DNA of 64,000 nt, taken from contig CAWHHJ010000026.1 of assembly GCA_963829085.1 (NCBI GenBank), positions 92,878-156,877 of the forward strand, read 5' to 3'. The position numbers and the translations under genes were made by a program. Under the pieces are notes generated by a model. The model saw only the letters and a program-made list of their open reading frames with translations, was not told the DNA's origin and made no database searches. Shown in pieces: positions 36,659-47,400 of the stretch; position 1 is the first letter of the stretch, and every line of letters starts with the position of its first letter. Source of the stretch: PALSA-1004 sp963829085 (lineage in GTDB: Bacteria > Pseudomonadota > Gammaproteobacteria > Burkholderiales > SG8-41).

Positions 36659-38095
36659 ATGAGTACCGTCCTTCAGAACCTCGTCAATCAGCCGTATAAG
36701 CACGGCTTCGTCACGGATATCGAATCCGACGTCGCGCCAAAGGGACTTAGCGAAGACACGATCCGGCTCATCTCGGCGAAGAAGAATGAGCCCGAGTGGC
36801 TGCTCGAATTCCGGCTCAAAGCGTACGCCCAGTGGCTCAAGATGGAAGAGCCCCAGTGGGCGAACGTAAAACACCCGAGGATCGACTTCCAGTCCATCAG
36901 CTACTACTCCGCGCCGAAGGCCAGGAAGAAACTGGCCAGCATGGATGAAGTGGATCCTGAATTGCTGCGCACGTTCGAGAAGCTGGGTGTGCCCATGAAC
37001 GAGCGCGCCAAGCTGGCAGGCGTTGCGGTGGACGTCATCTTCGACAGCGTGTCGGTGGCGACGACGTACAAGGCGAAGCTTGCCGAGGTCGGCATCATAT
37101 TTTGCTCGATCTCTGAAGCGGTTCATCAATGTCCGGATCTCATCAAGCAATATCTCGGGACGGTCGTGCCGATCGGTGATAATTATTATGCGGCGCTTAA
37201 CTCGGCGGTATTCACCGACGGATCGTTCTGTTTCATCCCGAAGGACGTCAAATGCCCGATGGATTTGTCGACGTATTTCCGCATCAACACGGAGTCTTCG
37301 GGCCAGTTCGAGCGCACGCTCATCGTCGCCGAAGAAGGCGCGAGCGTGTCATATCTCGAAGGTTGCACCGCGCCCAAGTTCGACACCAACCAATTGCATG
37401 CGGCGGTAGTCGAGCTCGTTGCGCTCGACAACGCAGACATCAAATATTCGACCGTGCAGAACTGGTATGCGGGCGATGAGAACGGCGTCGGCGGCATCTA
37501 CAACTTTGTGACCAAGCGCGGTCTGTGCAAGGGCGTGAGTTCGCGCATCTCCTGGACACAGGTGGAAACGGGCTCCGCCATCACATGGAAGTATCCGAGC
37601 TGTGTGTTGCGCGGTGACAACTCGGTTGGCGAGTTTTATTCCGTCGCCCTGACCAATCATCACCAACAGGCGGACACCGGCACGAAGATGATTCACATGG
37701 GCAGAAACACGCGCAGCACGATCGTGAGTAAAGGCATCTCGGCAGGCCAGTCGAACAATAGCTATCGCGGCCTCGTCCGGATCGCACCAACTGCTGCCGG
37801 CGCGCGAAACTATTCGCAATGCGATTCGATGCTGATCGGTGACCGCTGCAGCGCGAATACTTTTCCCTATATTCAGGTCAACAACCCGAGCGCCAAGGTG
37901 GAGCACGAAGCATCGACGTCAAAGATCGGTGAGGACCAGCTCTTTTATTTCGCCCAGCGCGGCATCGGCGCCGAGGAAGCGGTCTCCATGATCATCAATG
38001 GCTTCTGCAAAGACGTGTTTCAGCAATTGCCAATGGAGTTTGCGGTCGAAGCGACCAAGCTACTGGGTTTGAAGCTCGAAGGAAGTGTCGGATGA
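36659..38095 (+). CDS. sufB: Fe-S assembly scaffold SufB
   Basis: The 478-residue protein is collinear with SufB: PEWLLEFRLKAYAQWLKMEE, YYAALNSAVFTDGSFCFIPK, RTLIVAEEGASVSYLEGCTA, and the conserved QCDSMLIGDRCSANTFPYI with the assembly cysteine region. SufB forms the SufBC2D scaffold on which clusters are built using ATP hydrolysis by SufC. The stop overlaps the sufC start. Confidence 0.97.
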   Translation: MSTVLQNLVNQPYKHGFVTDIESDVAPKGLSEDTIRLISAKKNEPEWLLEFRLKAYAQWLKMEEPQWANVKHPRIDFQSISYYSAPKARKKLASMDEVDPELLRTFEKLGVPMNERAKLAGVAVDVIFDSVSVATTYKAKLAEVGIIFCSISEAVHQCPDLIKQYLGTVVPIGDNYYAALNSAVFTDGSFCFIPKDVKCPMDLSTYFRINTESSGQFERTLIVAEEGASVSYLEGCTAPKFDTNQLHAAVVELVALDNADIKYSTVQNWYAGDENGVGGIYNFVTKRGLCKGVSSRISWTQVETGSAITWKYPSCVLRGDNSVGEFYSVALTNHHQQADTGTKMIHMGRNTRSTIVSKGISAGQSNNSYRGLVRIAPTAAGARNYSQCDSMLIGDRCSANTFPYIQVNNPSAKVEHEASTSKIGEDQLFYFAQRGIGAEEAVSMIINGFCKDVFQQLPMEFAVEATKLLGLKLEGSVG

Positions 38096-38883
38096 TCGGC
38101 GCTGACAGCAAGACCCTACTCGAAGCCCGCGGCTTGCACGCGACAGTCAACGGTATAGAGATCCTCAAAGGCATGAACCTGACCGTTAAGACGGGTGAAG
38201 TGCATGCCATCATGGGGCCGAACGGGTCCGGCAAAAGCACATTTGCAAAAGTGCTGGCAGGACATCCGGCGTACGAAGTTACCGCGGGCGAAGTGCTGCT
38301 CGAGGGCAAGGATTTGTTCGAGCTGAAACCGGAAGAACGCGCGCGCGCCGGCGTATTTCTCGGTTTTCAATATCCGATCGAGATTCCCGGCGTTGCCAAC
38401 AGTCAGTTTCTGCGCCTCGCGTATAACACAGTGCAGGCGCAACGAGGCAAAGACGAGCTCGATCCGCTCGAATTCGATGATTTCGTGCGCGAGAGGATGA
38501 AGCTGCTCGAGATGAACCCGGATTTTCTCGATCGCAGCGTCAACGAAGGATTTTCGGGCGGCGAAAAGAAACGCAACGAGATTCTGCAGATGGCACTGCT
38601 GGAGCCGAAGCTCGCCATCCTCGACGAAACCGACTCCGGACTCGACATCGACGCGTTGCGTGTTGTGGCCGGCGGTGTCAATCAGCTTGCGAATGAGAAC
38701 AATGCGATCGTTCTGGTCACGCACTACCAGCGTCTGCTCAATTACATCGTGCCCGACTATGTGCATGTGATGGAAAGTGGCCGCATCGTGAAGACCGGCG
38801 GCAAGGAGCTTGCCGTTGAGCTCGAAACGCGCGGCTATGAGTGGGTGGCGGGCGCGACGGTCGCTGCGGGGGCGGCTGCATGA
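38092..38883 (+). CDS. sufC: Fe-S assembly ATPase SufC
   Basis: This 263-residue ABC-type ATPase has Walker A GPNGSGKSTFAKVLAGHP, the signature FSGGEKKRNEILQM, Walker B LAILDETDSGLDIDAL and the switch histidine VLVTHYQRLL. The GEKKRNEI variant of the signature is specific to SufC. It works with SufB and SufD. The start at 38092 overlaps the sufB stop. The last residues (AGATVAAGAAA) are a low-complexity tail. Confidence 0.97.
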   Translation: MIGADSKTLLEARGLHATVNGIEILKGMNLTVKTGEVHAIMGPNGSGKSTFAKVLAGHPAYEVTAGEVLLEGKDLFELKPEERARAGVFLGFQYPIEIPGVANSQFLRLAYNTVQAQRGKDELDPLEFDDFVRERMKLLEMNPDFLDRSVNEGFSGGEKKRNEILQMALLEPKLAILDETDSGLDIDALRVVAGGVNQLANENNAIVLVTHYQRLLNYIVPDYVHVMESGRIVKTGGKELAVELETRGYEWVAGATVAAGAAA

Positions 38884-40193
38884 CAACAGTGGCGACGACG
38901 CATAGCTATCTCGCCGGTCTGCTTGCCGGCCGGGCGGAACTGCCGTCGTCGATGTCGTCATCCGCGCTCGCCTGGCTTAACCGCTTGCGCGCCGACGCCG
39001 TCGATCGTGTGAGCGCGCTGACAGTGCCGACGACGCGTGACGAGGATTGGCGGTTCACCGACATCTCACCGCTCACCAGGATCTCATTTCACCCCGTGCG
39101 CAGCGCGTCGTCGCTCGCGGCAGCGGATATCGATTCCTTCCTGCTACCAGAGGCCGGTGCTCGCCTGGTCTTTGTCGATGGCGTGTACGCGCCGCAGTTG
39201 TCTTTCAATCAAACTGGCGTCGTCGTCGCGAACATCGGGTCATCGCTCGCAGAGCATGGAAGGGCGCTTGAGCCGCATCTGGGGCGGCATGCGCCGTTCG
39301 ATGTGAATGTGTTTGCTGCGCTCAACACCGCATTCCTCGGCGACGGCGCCCTGGTAATGGTTCCCGGCAATGCTTCGGTCGCTGCACCGGTGCATCTGCT
39401 GTTCATTGCTACGCAACCCGATACCGTGAGTTATCCGCGATGTCTGGTTGTTGGCGGCACCGGCAGCGCCGTGACAGTCATCGAGGATTACGTCGCATTG
39501 CAGGAAGGCGCGTATTTCACCAATGCAGTGACGGAGATTGCGGCGGCTGATAATGCAACCGTTAAACACGTTCGCGTCCAGCGCGAAAACGGTGCTGCTT
39601 TTCATATTGCAAATTGCGCAGTGTCACTCGCGCATGCGAGCCGCTACCAAGCGGTGAGTGTGTCACTGGGCGCGCGTATCTCGCGCTATGACCTCAACGT
39701 CCTGCAGGCGGCTGAAGGCACGGAATGCTCGGTAGACGGACTTGCCCTGATTACGGACCGCCAGCTTGCCGACACCCACAGCATGATCGATCACGCGCAC
39801 CCGCACGGTGTCAGCCGCCAGTTGCACAAGTGTATTGCGGATGGCGCATCGCACGCGGTGTTCAACGGAAAAATCATGGTTCGCCATGGCGCCCAGCGCA
39901 CGGATTCTTCGCAATCGAGCCGTAACCTGCTGCTGACCGCCAAAGCACGCGTCGACACCAAGCCACAGCTTGAAATCTTTGCGGATGACGTCAAATGCGC
40001 GCATGGAGCGACTGTCGGCCAGCTCGATGCCGAGGAAGTGTTTTATCTGCGCAGCAGGGGATTGTCAGAACTTACCGCGCGCAACCTTCTCACTTATGCG
40101 TTCGGCGCGGAGATCATCGACCGGATTCCTGTCGCCACGCTTAAGCATACGCTCGAGCAGACAGTGCTGGCACATACCAATCGTCCATTATGA
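38880..40193 (+). CDS. sufD: Fe-S assembly protein SufD
   Basis: The 437-residue SufB-like protein starts MTTVATTHSYLAGLLAGRAE at an ATGA overlap with sufC. Motifs include PTTRDEDWRFTDISPLTR in the N-terminal helical part and AVFNGKIMVRHGAQRTDSSQ, ADDVKCAHGATVGQLDAEEV and FYLRSRGLSELTARNLLTYA in the C-terminal beta-helix. These are standard SufD features, with the conserved Cys-Ala-His near residue 378. SufD heterodimerises with SufB. Confidence 0.95.
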   Translation: MTTVATTHSYLAGLLAGRAELPSSMSSSALAWLNRLRADAVDRVSALTVPTTRDEDWRFTDISPLTRISFHPVRSASSLAAADIDSFLLPEAGARLVFVDGVYAPQLSFNQTGVVVANIGSSLAEHGRALEPHLGRHAPFDVNVFAALNTAFLGDGALVMVPGNASVAAPVHLLFIATQPDTVSYPRCLVVGGTGSAVTVIEDYVALQEGAYFTNAVTEIAAADNATVKHVRVQRENGAAFHIANCAVSLAHASRYQAVSVSLGARISRYDLNVLQAAEGTECSVDGLALITDRQLADTHSMIDHAHPHGVSRQLHKCIADGASHAVFNGKIMVRHGAQRTDSSQSSRNLLLTAKARVDTKPQLEIFADDVKCAHGATVGQLDAEEVFYLRSRGLSELTARNLLTYAFGAEIIDRIPVATLKHTLEQTVLAHTNRPL

Positions 40194-41440
40194 ATATCGC
40201 AACGACTACCGAAATAGAAAGAACGCTCGACGCCGAGCGCATCCGCGCGGACTTTCCGATCCTCAAGTTGAAAGTGGGCGGCAAGCCGCTCGTCTACCTC
40301 GATAACGCAGCTTCAAGCCAGATGCCGCAGCCTGTGATCGATCGGCTCGTGCGTTATCAGACTTCTCAGCACGCGAACATCCACCGCGGCGTCCATCATC
40401 TTTCGGAAGTCGCAACCAACGAGTACGAGCAGGCGCGCCAGAAAGTGAAGCGCTTCATCAACGCGCGCGAAGAGCGCGAAGTCATATTCACCAGCGGCAC
40501 GACCGAGAGCATTAACCTGGTGATGCACGGCTACGGCCGCAAATTTATCGGCGCCGGCGACGAAATCATACTTACGACACTCGAGCATCATTCGAATATC
40601 GTGCCGTGGCAGATGCTGGCCGAAGAAAAGGGCGCCAGGATACGCGTCGTGCCGATCAACGATGCGGGCGAGCTGCTGGTCGACGAATACGAGAAGCTCT
40701 TTAATGAGCGCACGAAGTTCGTCGGCGTGATGCACGTCTCGAACGCGCTGGGAACCATCAATCCGGTCAAATCGATGATTGCATTCGCGCACCAGCGCGG
40801 GGTACCGGTGCTCGTCGATGGCGCGCAGGCCGCGCCGCATATGCGCGTCGATGTGCAGGATCTCGACTGCGACTTCTACGCGTTCTCGGCGCACAAACTG
40901 TGCGGCCCCACGGGCATTGGCATTTTGTATGGAAAGGCGGCTACGCTCGAGCGCATGCAGCCGTTCAAGGGCGGCGGCGACATGATATTGTCGGTCACAT
41001 TCGCCAAGACGACGTACAACACGATCCCGCATAAATTCGAGGCGGGCACGCCGCCGATCGCGGCGGCAATTGGTCTCGGCGCGGCGGTCGATTACGTGTC
41101 GAGCATCGGCATGGACACCATAGCAAGGCATGAAATCGACTTGCTCGAGTATGCGACGGAGCGCATCAATGCCATGCCGGGCGTGCGCATTATCGGCACG
41201 GCGGAAAAGAAGGCGGCCGTCCTCTCGTTCGCAATCGACGGCGTACACCCGCATGATGTCGGCACAATTTTGAATCAGGACGGCATTGCCATTCGCACGG
41301 GACACCACTGCGCGCAGCCCGTAATGCAGCGCTTTAAAGTGCCGGCCACTTCGCGTGCGTCGTTCGCGTTCTATAACACGATGCGGGAAGTCGACGCCTT
41401 GATCGCCGGCATCCGCAATGTGCAGAAGGTGTTCGCGTAA
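40190..41440 (+). CDS. sufS: SufS-type cysteine desulfurase
   Basis: This 416-residue group II desulfurase has YLDNAASSQMPQPVID at the N-terminus, NIHRGVHHLSE, FTSGTTESINLVMHGYG, LTTLEHHSNIVPWQ, the PLP lysine in FYAFSAHKLCGPTGIGILYG, and the active-site cysteine in RTGHHCAQPVMQRF. It supplies persulphide sulphur, here most likely to SufU encoded next. It overlaps sufD by four bases. Confidence 0.96.
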   Translation: MNIATTTEIERTLDAERIRADFPILKLKVGGKPLVYLDNAASSQMPQPVIDRLVRYQTSQHANIHRGVHHLSEVATNEYEQARQKVKRFINAREEREVIFTSGTTESINLVMHGYGRKFIGAGDEIILTTLEHHSNIVPWQMLAEEKGARIRVVPINDAGELLVDEYEKLFNERTKFVGVMHVSNALGTINPVKSMIAFAHQRGVPVLVDGAQAAPHMRVDVQDLDCDFYAFSAHKLCGPTGIGILYGKAATLERMQPFKGGGDMILSVTFAKTTYNTIPHKFEAGTPPIAAAIGLGAAVDYVSSIGMDTIARHEIDLLEYATERINAMPGVRIIGTAEKKAAVLSFAIDGVHPHDVGTILNQDGIAIRTGHHCAQPVMQRFKVPATSRASFAFYNTMREVDALIAGIRNVQKVFA

Positions 41441-41928
41441 TGTCCAACGCCAAAGCGCTCTATCAGGAAGTGATTCTTGATCACAATAAAAAGCCGCGCA
41501 ATTACGGCGTCGTCGACGGCGCGAGCCATAAAGCGGAAGGTCACAATCCGCTGTGCGGCGATCATCTCAGCGTGACGCTCAAAGTCGACGATGACCGCCT
41601 GCAAGCGATCGCCTTCACGGGTGAATCGTGCGCGATCTGCAAGGCGTCGGCTTCCATGATGACTGCGGCAGTAAAAGGCAAGACGCGCGACGAATCGGAG
41701 ACCATGATCCAGGAATTCCGCGACATGTCGACCGGCGCCCTGGACGTGCAGACGCAGCCGCATCATCTCGCGCGGCTCACTGTGTTTGCCGGTGTGCGTG
41801 ATCTGCCGACGCGGGTGAAGTGCGCGATCCTGCCGTGGCATACGCTGCACGCCGCGCTCAACTCCGTCGCCAGTACTTCGACTGAATCCGAGGACGACCC
41901 GATGCACGCGCCGATCGGTGATGCCTGA
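41440..41928 (+). CDS. sufU: SufU-type sulphur-transfer protein
   Basis: The 162-residue IscU-fold protein starts MSNAKALYQEVILDHNKKPR. It keeps the metal-binding residues of SufU: Cys and Asp in NPLCGDH, Cys in GESCAICKASAS and Cys in RVKCAILPWH. The length and the insert before RVKC identify SufU, not IscU; the LPPVK motif recognised by HscA is absent. SufU accepts sulphur from SufS in place of SufE. It follows sufS directly, with a one-base overlap. Confidence 0.9.
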   Translation: MSNAKALYQEVILDHNKKPRNYGVVDGASHKAEGHNPLCGDHLSVTLKVDDDRLQAIAFTGESCAICKASASMMTAAVKGKTRDESETMIQEFRDMSTGALDVQTQPHHLARLTVFAGVRDLPTRVKCAILPWHTLHAALNSVASTSTESEDDPMHAPIGDA

Positions 41929-41939
41929 GCTGAATCGTG

Positions 41940-42500
41940 ATGCCGAAAATAGCTGAAATCGAGGGCACGCCAAATCCGAACGCGATGAAGTTCATCCTCA
42001 AGGAGCCGTTGACCTGGGGAATCACGCGATCGTACGATAATCCGGAGCAGGCGAAGGATGATCCGCTGGCAAGCCAGTTGTTCGACATCGAGCACGTCAC
42101 TAATGTGTTTTACGTCGATCACTGGATCACGGTGACGCAGGACGGCGCAGCCGACTGGCAGGAATTGAAACGCAAACTTGCCGAGCCGATCCGTGCCGCG
42201 CCCGGAGCGGACGCGCATTCCAGCGCGGCTGCGGCGACCGCATCAACCGCGATGGCGGAGCTTACGCCTGAGGATCAGGAGCGTCTCGACAGAATCAACG
42301 AATTGCTCGACGAGCAGGTTCGCCCCTATCTGCAGGGCGACGGCGGCGATCTCTACGTGCTCGGTCTGGAAGGTAACGTGCTCTCCGTACATTATCAGGG
42401 CGCATGCGGAAGCTGTCCCAGCTCGCTCTCAGGAACGCTGGCTGGAATTGAAAACCTGGTCAAGTCAATCGAGCCCGATCTGGAAGTTGTCGCCGTCTGA
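41940..42500 (+). CDS. Nfu-family Fe-S carrier with N-terminal Nfu_N domain
   Basis: The 186-residue protein starts MPKIAEIEGTPNPNAMKF, typical of the Nfu_N domain (about residues 1-85). An alanine-rich linker leads to a NifU C-terminal domain with LDEQVRPYLQGDGGDLYVLG and the cluster-binding motif ACGSCPSS (Cys-x2-Cys). The two-domain layout is that of mitochondrial NFU1, which delivers 4Fe-4S clusters. A GTG one codon upstream could also start translation. It closes the operon, 11 bases after sufU. Confidence 0.92.
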   Translation: MPKIAEIEGTPNPNAMKFILKEPLTWGITRSYDNPEQAKDDPLASQLFDIEHVTNVFYVDHWITVTQDGAADWQELKRKLAEPIRAAPGADAHSSAAAATASTAMAELTPEDQERLDRINELLDEQVRPYLQGDGGDLYVLGLEGNVLSVHYQGACGSCPSSLSGTLAGIENLVKSIEPDLEVVAV

Positions 42501-42596
42501 TACGCTGCTACTGGCGGCGCTGTACCGAAGTAGGTTATCTTTCGTTGGCGATTCGCCCCAGATGCGAACGCCAAAGATCACTTTGGGGGCGCAAAT

Positions 42597-43586
42597 ATGA
42601 AAGTCGGCAAGCGGTGCGGGAATGTGGCGGCTATTCTCTTTGGCGCGCTCGCGCTGCTCGCTTACGTTGGCGCCTTTGCGCAATACCCCAACAAGCCCAT
42701 TCTTGTAGTTGCAGCCTTCACGACCGGCGGTGATTCCGATCTTGCCGCGCGCAATCTTGCGGCAACATTCCCGAAATACACCGGGCAGAACGGCGTAGTG
42801 CTCAATAAAGTGGGCGCGAGCGGCGCCATCGGATCGGAGTATGTAAAGAAAGCGGCGCCTGACGGCTATACGCTGCTGCTTGCCCGCGTCGGATCACAAG
42901 CCACTCTGCCAGCGCTGAAGCCCGATCTCAGCTACAAGTGGAACGACTTTTCGTTCCTCGGGCTCCTCGAGCTCAATCCGTACGTTTGCGTGGTGCGCGC
43001 CAACTCGCCGTTCATGACCTTCAGCGATCTGGTCGAAGGCATCCGGAAAAATAGCGGCAAGCTCAAATACAGCACCGCGGGTGTCGGTACCATCCATGAG
43101 ATGGGTCCGCAGATGCTGTTGAACACGCTTAAGCTCGGGAAGGACGCGGCGGTGCAGATACCCTACAAAGGCGGCGGCGATGCGACCGTCGCGCTGATGT
43201 CCGGCGAAGTCGACCTCAATTGCACGAACCTCGGCACTGCGCTCAGCTTCATCAAATCCGGACAACTGCGGGCGCTGATGACGACAACGCCCGAGCGCTA
43301 TCGTGAGATCCCGAACGTGCCGACCGCGAAAGAAGTCGGTTATCCACAGCTCGAGCGCATCATTGGCTGGAGCGCGCTGTACGGGCCGCCCGCAATGGAC
43401 AGGAAACTGATTGCATACTGGGCCGACGTGCTGCAGAAAGTCGCCAAAGACCCGCAGTGGATTGCCGCCACGGAGCGGATCGGCTCCGTGCCGCGCATCC
43501 TCGGTCCCGCTGAGACGGAAAAATTCGTGCGCGAGCAGTACGAAACGTACGATCGCCTCGGTAAGGCGATCGGGCTAACCCTTTAG
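42597..43586 (+). CDS. Bug-family (TctC-like) periplasmic substrate-binding receptor
   Basis: The 329-residue protein has a signal peptide (ILFGALALLAYVGAFAQ) and starts its mature part YPNKPILVVAAFTTGGDSDL, the Bug signature. Further typical elements are GASGAIGSEYVKKAAPDGYT, VQIPYKGGGDATVALMSGEV and RYREIPNVPTAKEVGYPQ. Bug proteins bind carboxylated ligands in the periplasm, some for tripartite tricarboxylate transport. No TctA/TctB membrane genes are in the window. It is separated from the nfu gene by 96 bases and converges with serB. Confidence 0.9.
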   Translation: MKVGKRCGNVAAILFGALALLAYVGAFAQYPNKPILVVAAFTTGGDSDLAARNLAATFPKYTGQNGVVLNKVGASGAIGSEYVKKAAPDGYTLLLARVGSQATLPALKPDLSYKWNDFSFLGLLELNPYVCVVRANSPFMTFSDLVEGIRKNSGKLKYSTAGVGTIHEMGPQMLLNTLKLGKDAAVQIPYKGGGDATVALMSGEVDLNCTNLGTALSFIKSGQLRALMTTTPERYREIPNVPTAKEVGYPQLERIIGWSALYGPPAMDRKLIAYWADVLQKVAKDPQWIAATERIGSVPRILGPAETEKFVREQYETYDRLGKAIGLTL

Positions 43587-43606
43587 AAGTCTCTCCAGAC
43601 CGGAGG

Positions 43607-44437
43607 TCAGTTGAAGAGGTTCAGGACGCCGTCCAGGCCGACGTAATTGATAGCGTGCGTCGCCTGTGCGCGCACCACCGGCTTCGCGTGATACGCGATG
43701 CTGACGTGAGCCTCGGCCAGGAACTTGAGATCATTGGCGCCATCACCGATTGCAATGAGCTGTTCTTTGCGTAGCCCAAGCTCATCGCGACACTTCACCA
43801 GCGCATCGCGCTTTACATTCGCATCGACGATGTCGCCGATGACGTCGCCGCTGAGCTTGCCGTCTACTATGTCGAGTACGTTCGAGCGCGTATAGTCTAT
43901 GTCGAGGCGGCGCTGCAGGCGTTCAGTAAAAAACGTGAAGCCGCCGGACACTAGCAGCGTTTTCAAGCCGGCCTTGCGAAAGCCGTCGAGCATGATTTGC
44001 GCGCCAGGCGACAACTTGAGCCGCTCCTCATAGACACGCTGCAGCGCCTGCGCGTCCAGACCTTTGAGCAAGGACACGCGTTGACGCAGGCTTTGCGGGT
44101 AGTCGAGCTCGCCGCGCATTGCCGCCGCCGTAATCGCGGCCACCTGCGGCTTCACGCCGACCATGTCTGCAATCTCATCGATGCATTCGATCGTGATGAG
44201 CGTGGAATCCATGTCCATCACGCACAGCTTGAAGTCGGCCAGCCGTCGGTCGTCCGGTACGAATGCGTAATCGAGCCGCGCCTGGTCGGAGTACGACTCG
44301 ACGGCCGCAGCCGGAGCAGCGCCTGGCAGTTTGAATGCGGTCGGTGTTAACGCTTCGATCGAGGAGGCGCCGCTCATCTTGGCGAGCTGTTTCAGGTCGG
44401 GCGTCGCGACGTCAAGACCCTGCACGATGAGATTCAT
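43607..44437 (-). CDS. serB: Phosphoserine phosphatase
   Basis: This 276-residue HAD-superfamily enzyme makes the last step of serine synthesis. Motif I is CVMDMDSTLITIECIDEIAD, motif II LLVSGGFTFFTERLQ, and motif III/IV AIGDGANDLKFLAEAHVSIA. The N-terminal 75 residues precede the HAD domain. It overlaps the mfd stop by four bases, a pairing common in betaproteobacteria. Confidence 0.93.
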   Translation of the reverse strand: MNLIVQGLDVATPDLKQLAKMSGASSIEALTPTAFKLPGAAPAAAVESYSDQARLDYAFVPDDRRLADFKLCVMDMDSTLITIECIDEIADMVGVKPQVAAITAAAMRGELDYPQSLRQRVSLLKGLDAQALQRVYEERLKLSPGAQIMLDGFRKAGLKTLLVSGGFTFFTERLQRRLDIDYTRSNVLDIVDGKLSGDVIGDIVDANVKRDALVKCRDELGLRKEQLIAIGDGANDLKFLAEAHVSIAYHAKPVVRAQATHAINYVGLDGVLNLFN

Positions 44438-47400
44438 CGGCGGCCGTTGTCTTGCGTGACCAGCTCGGAGAAGATTTGTTTGGTGCGGGCAACGCGCTCC
44501 CCGACTTCATGCAGATCGGCGTTCACGCGAATGCGATCCTGACCGGCGAGCTTGTAATGCTTGTTGCGATGAATAAGCCGCATGACATGCGCCGGGTCGA
44601 TCGGCGGGTCCGGCGTGAATTGCAGTTGAATGCCGGTCTCCGATGCGTCGATGCGCGCGATGCCAAGCGGCTTGCTCAGCACGCGCAGCCGGTGGCTTTC
44701 GAGCAACGTTTTCGCAGGAGGCGGAAGCTGGCCGAAACGGTCGATGAGCTCTTCGTACATGGTGTCGAGCTGCTCGATCGTTTCGCAGTTGGCCATGCGC
44801 TTATAAATCACCAGCCGCTCGTGAATGTCGTTGCAGTAGTCTTCGGGCAGCAGCGCGGGGGCGTGCAGGTTGATTTCAGTGGTGATGCCAAGCGGAGCGG
44901 AGAGATCGGGCTCCTTGCCGAGCTTCAGCGACTTAACAGCTGAATCGAGCATCGCGCAATAGAGGTTGAAGCCGACTTCCTGCATATCCCCTGACTGCGA
45001 GTCGCCGAGCACTTCGCCGGCACCGCGGATCTCCAGATCATGCATCGCCAGGAAAAATCCCGAGCCGAGCTCTTCCATCAATTGAATGGCTTCGAGCCGC
45101 TTGCGTGCCTGAGCGGTGATATTGCCTTCGTCCGGCAGCAGCAGATACGCGTATGCCTGATGATGTGAGCGGCCGACACGACCGCGCAGTTGATGAAGCT
45201 GGGCAAGCCCGAACTTGTCCGCGCGGTTGATGATGATGGTGTTCGCGGTCGGGACGTCGATGCCGGTTTCGATGATGGTGCTGCATAACAGGATATTGAA
45301 TCGCTGCTGATAGAAGTCGCGCATCGCAATCTCGAGCTCGCGTTCGCGCATCTGGCCGTGTGCAATGCGAATGCGCGCTTCCGGTACGAGCCGCGCCAGA
45401 TTCTCCTCTGCATTGACGATCGTATCGACGTCGTTGTGCAGGAAGTAGATCTGGCCGCCGCGTTTAAGCTCGCGCAGAATAGCTTCACGGACGAGTCCTT
45501 TGCTATAGCGCGCAACGAAAGTCTTGATCGCAAGGCGTCGTTGCGGCGCAGTGGCGATGACCGAGAAGTCGCGCAGGCCTTCGAGCGCCATGCCGAGCGT
45601 GCGTGGAATCGGCGTCGCCGTAAGCGTAAGTACATCGACCTCGGCACGCAGGGCTTTCAATTTTTCTTTCTGGCGCACTCCGAAGCGATGCTCCTCGTCG
45701 ATGATGACGAGGCCCAGGTTCTTGAGCTTGATATCCTGCTGCAGAAGCTTATGCGTGCCGATGACGATGTCGACCTTGCCTTCTGCCAGAGCGGTGAGCG
45801 TCTCGCCGACTTGTTTTTGCGAGCGGAAACGCGAGAGCTCCGCGATTTTCACGGGCCAGTCGGCGAAGCGATCCGAGAAGGTATTGAAGTGCTGTTCAGC
45901 TAACAACGTGGTCGGCACCAGGACGACGACCTGCTTGCCTTCGTTTACCGCGACGAACGCCGCGCGCAGTGCAACTTCGGTCTTGCCGAAGCCGACGTCG
46001 CCGCAGACGAGCCGGTCCATCGGCTTTCCCTGCTGCAAGTCGTTGAGCACTGCAGTTATCGCAGCGAGCTGATCCGGTGTTTCCTCGAATGGAAACTCAT
46101 CCGCGAACGCTTCGTAATCGTGTTGCTGCAGCTTGAACGCGTGGCCTTCGCGCATGGCGCGCTGGGCGTACAGATTGAGAAGTTCGGCAGCGGTATCGCG
46201 CACCTGGGCCGCCGCCTTGCGCTTGGCTTTATCCCACTGACCGCTGCCGAGATCGTGCAGCGGCGCCGCCTCGGCCGGTGCACCGCTATAACGGCTGATG
46301 AGATGCAGTTGCGAAACCGGAACGTAAAGCTTGTCGCCGCGCGTGTACTCGAGTGTAAGAAATTCCGTGTTGCCTTCGCCGAAATTGAGATTCTGCAGGC
46401 CCAGGTAGCGGCCGATGCCGTGCTGCTCGTGTACTACCGGATCGCCGACCTTGACTTCCGACAGGTCGCGCAGCATTCCCTCGTTCGTGGTCTTGCGCGC
46501 TTCACGCTCGCGACGCGTACGAACCTGCGACGCGTAGAGCTCGTTCTCGGTAATGACGGCGATCCGGCGTTCGGGCAGCAGGAAACCTTCTGCGAGCGGA
46601 CCGACGGCCAAAGAGAGCGGCGCATCGGTGCGCAGAAAATCGCTGTATGCGGGACATGGGACCGGCTTGACCCCATGCTGGCAAAAGTAATCGAGCATCG
46701 TCTCACGGCGTCCGAGACTTTCCGCCAGAACGAGGGCGCGGCCATCGAAACCATCGAGAAATGCCCGTAACGCATGCAACGGTTCGGCGGCGCGCCGATC
46801 GACCGCCAGTGGCGGCAGCCCGACAGCGCTCAGCGCAGAGCGGTCGGCTTGCAGCTGCTCTTCGGCGGAGACATCGGCGACCGCGGTCGCAGCGGAGAAT
46901 TCAATACGCGCGAAAGGCTTGATGGCGCCGAAGAAAGCGTCCTCGCTCAAGAACAGCTCGCGCGGCAATAACACAGGCTGACTACGGTCGCCCCCGAGCA
47001 GATCGTAGCGTGCCTGCGTGTCCTGCCAGAATTGTTTAATCGCCGGCTGCACGTTATGGTGCAGAACGATCGTGGTGTTGGGCGGCAGGTAATCGGTCAA
47101 CGTAGCGGTATGCTCGAAAAAAAGCGGTAGGTAGTACTCGACGCCGGATGGCGCTATGCCATTGCTGACATCTTTATAAACGCGCGAGCGGGACGAATCG
47201 CCTTCGAAGCGAGCGCGGTAGTTGCGCCGGAATGTCGCCTGGCCATCTTCGTCGAGCGGAAATTCGCGTGCAGGCAGCAGCCGCACTTCGTTGACTTTGT
47301 AAATGCTGCGCTGAGTGTCGACGTCAAAACTGCGTATCGATTCAATTTGATCGTCGAAAAGATCGATGCGGTACGGCAGTGCGCTCCCCATGGGAAAGAG

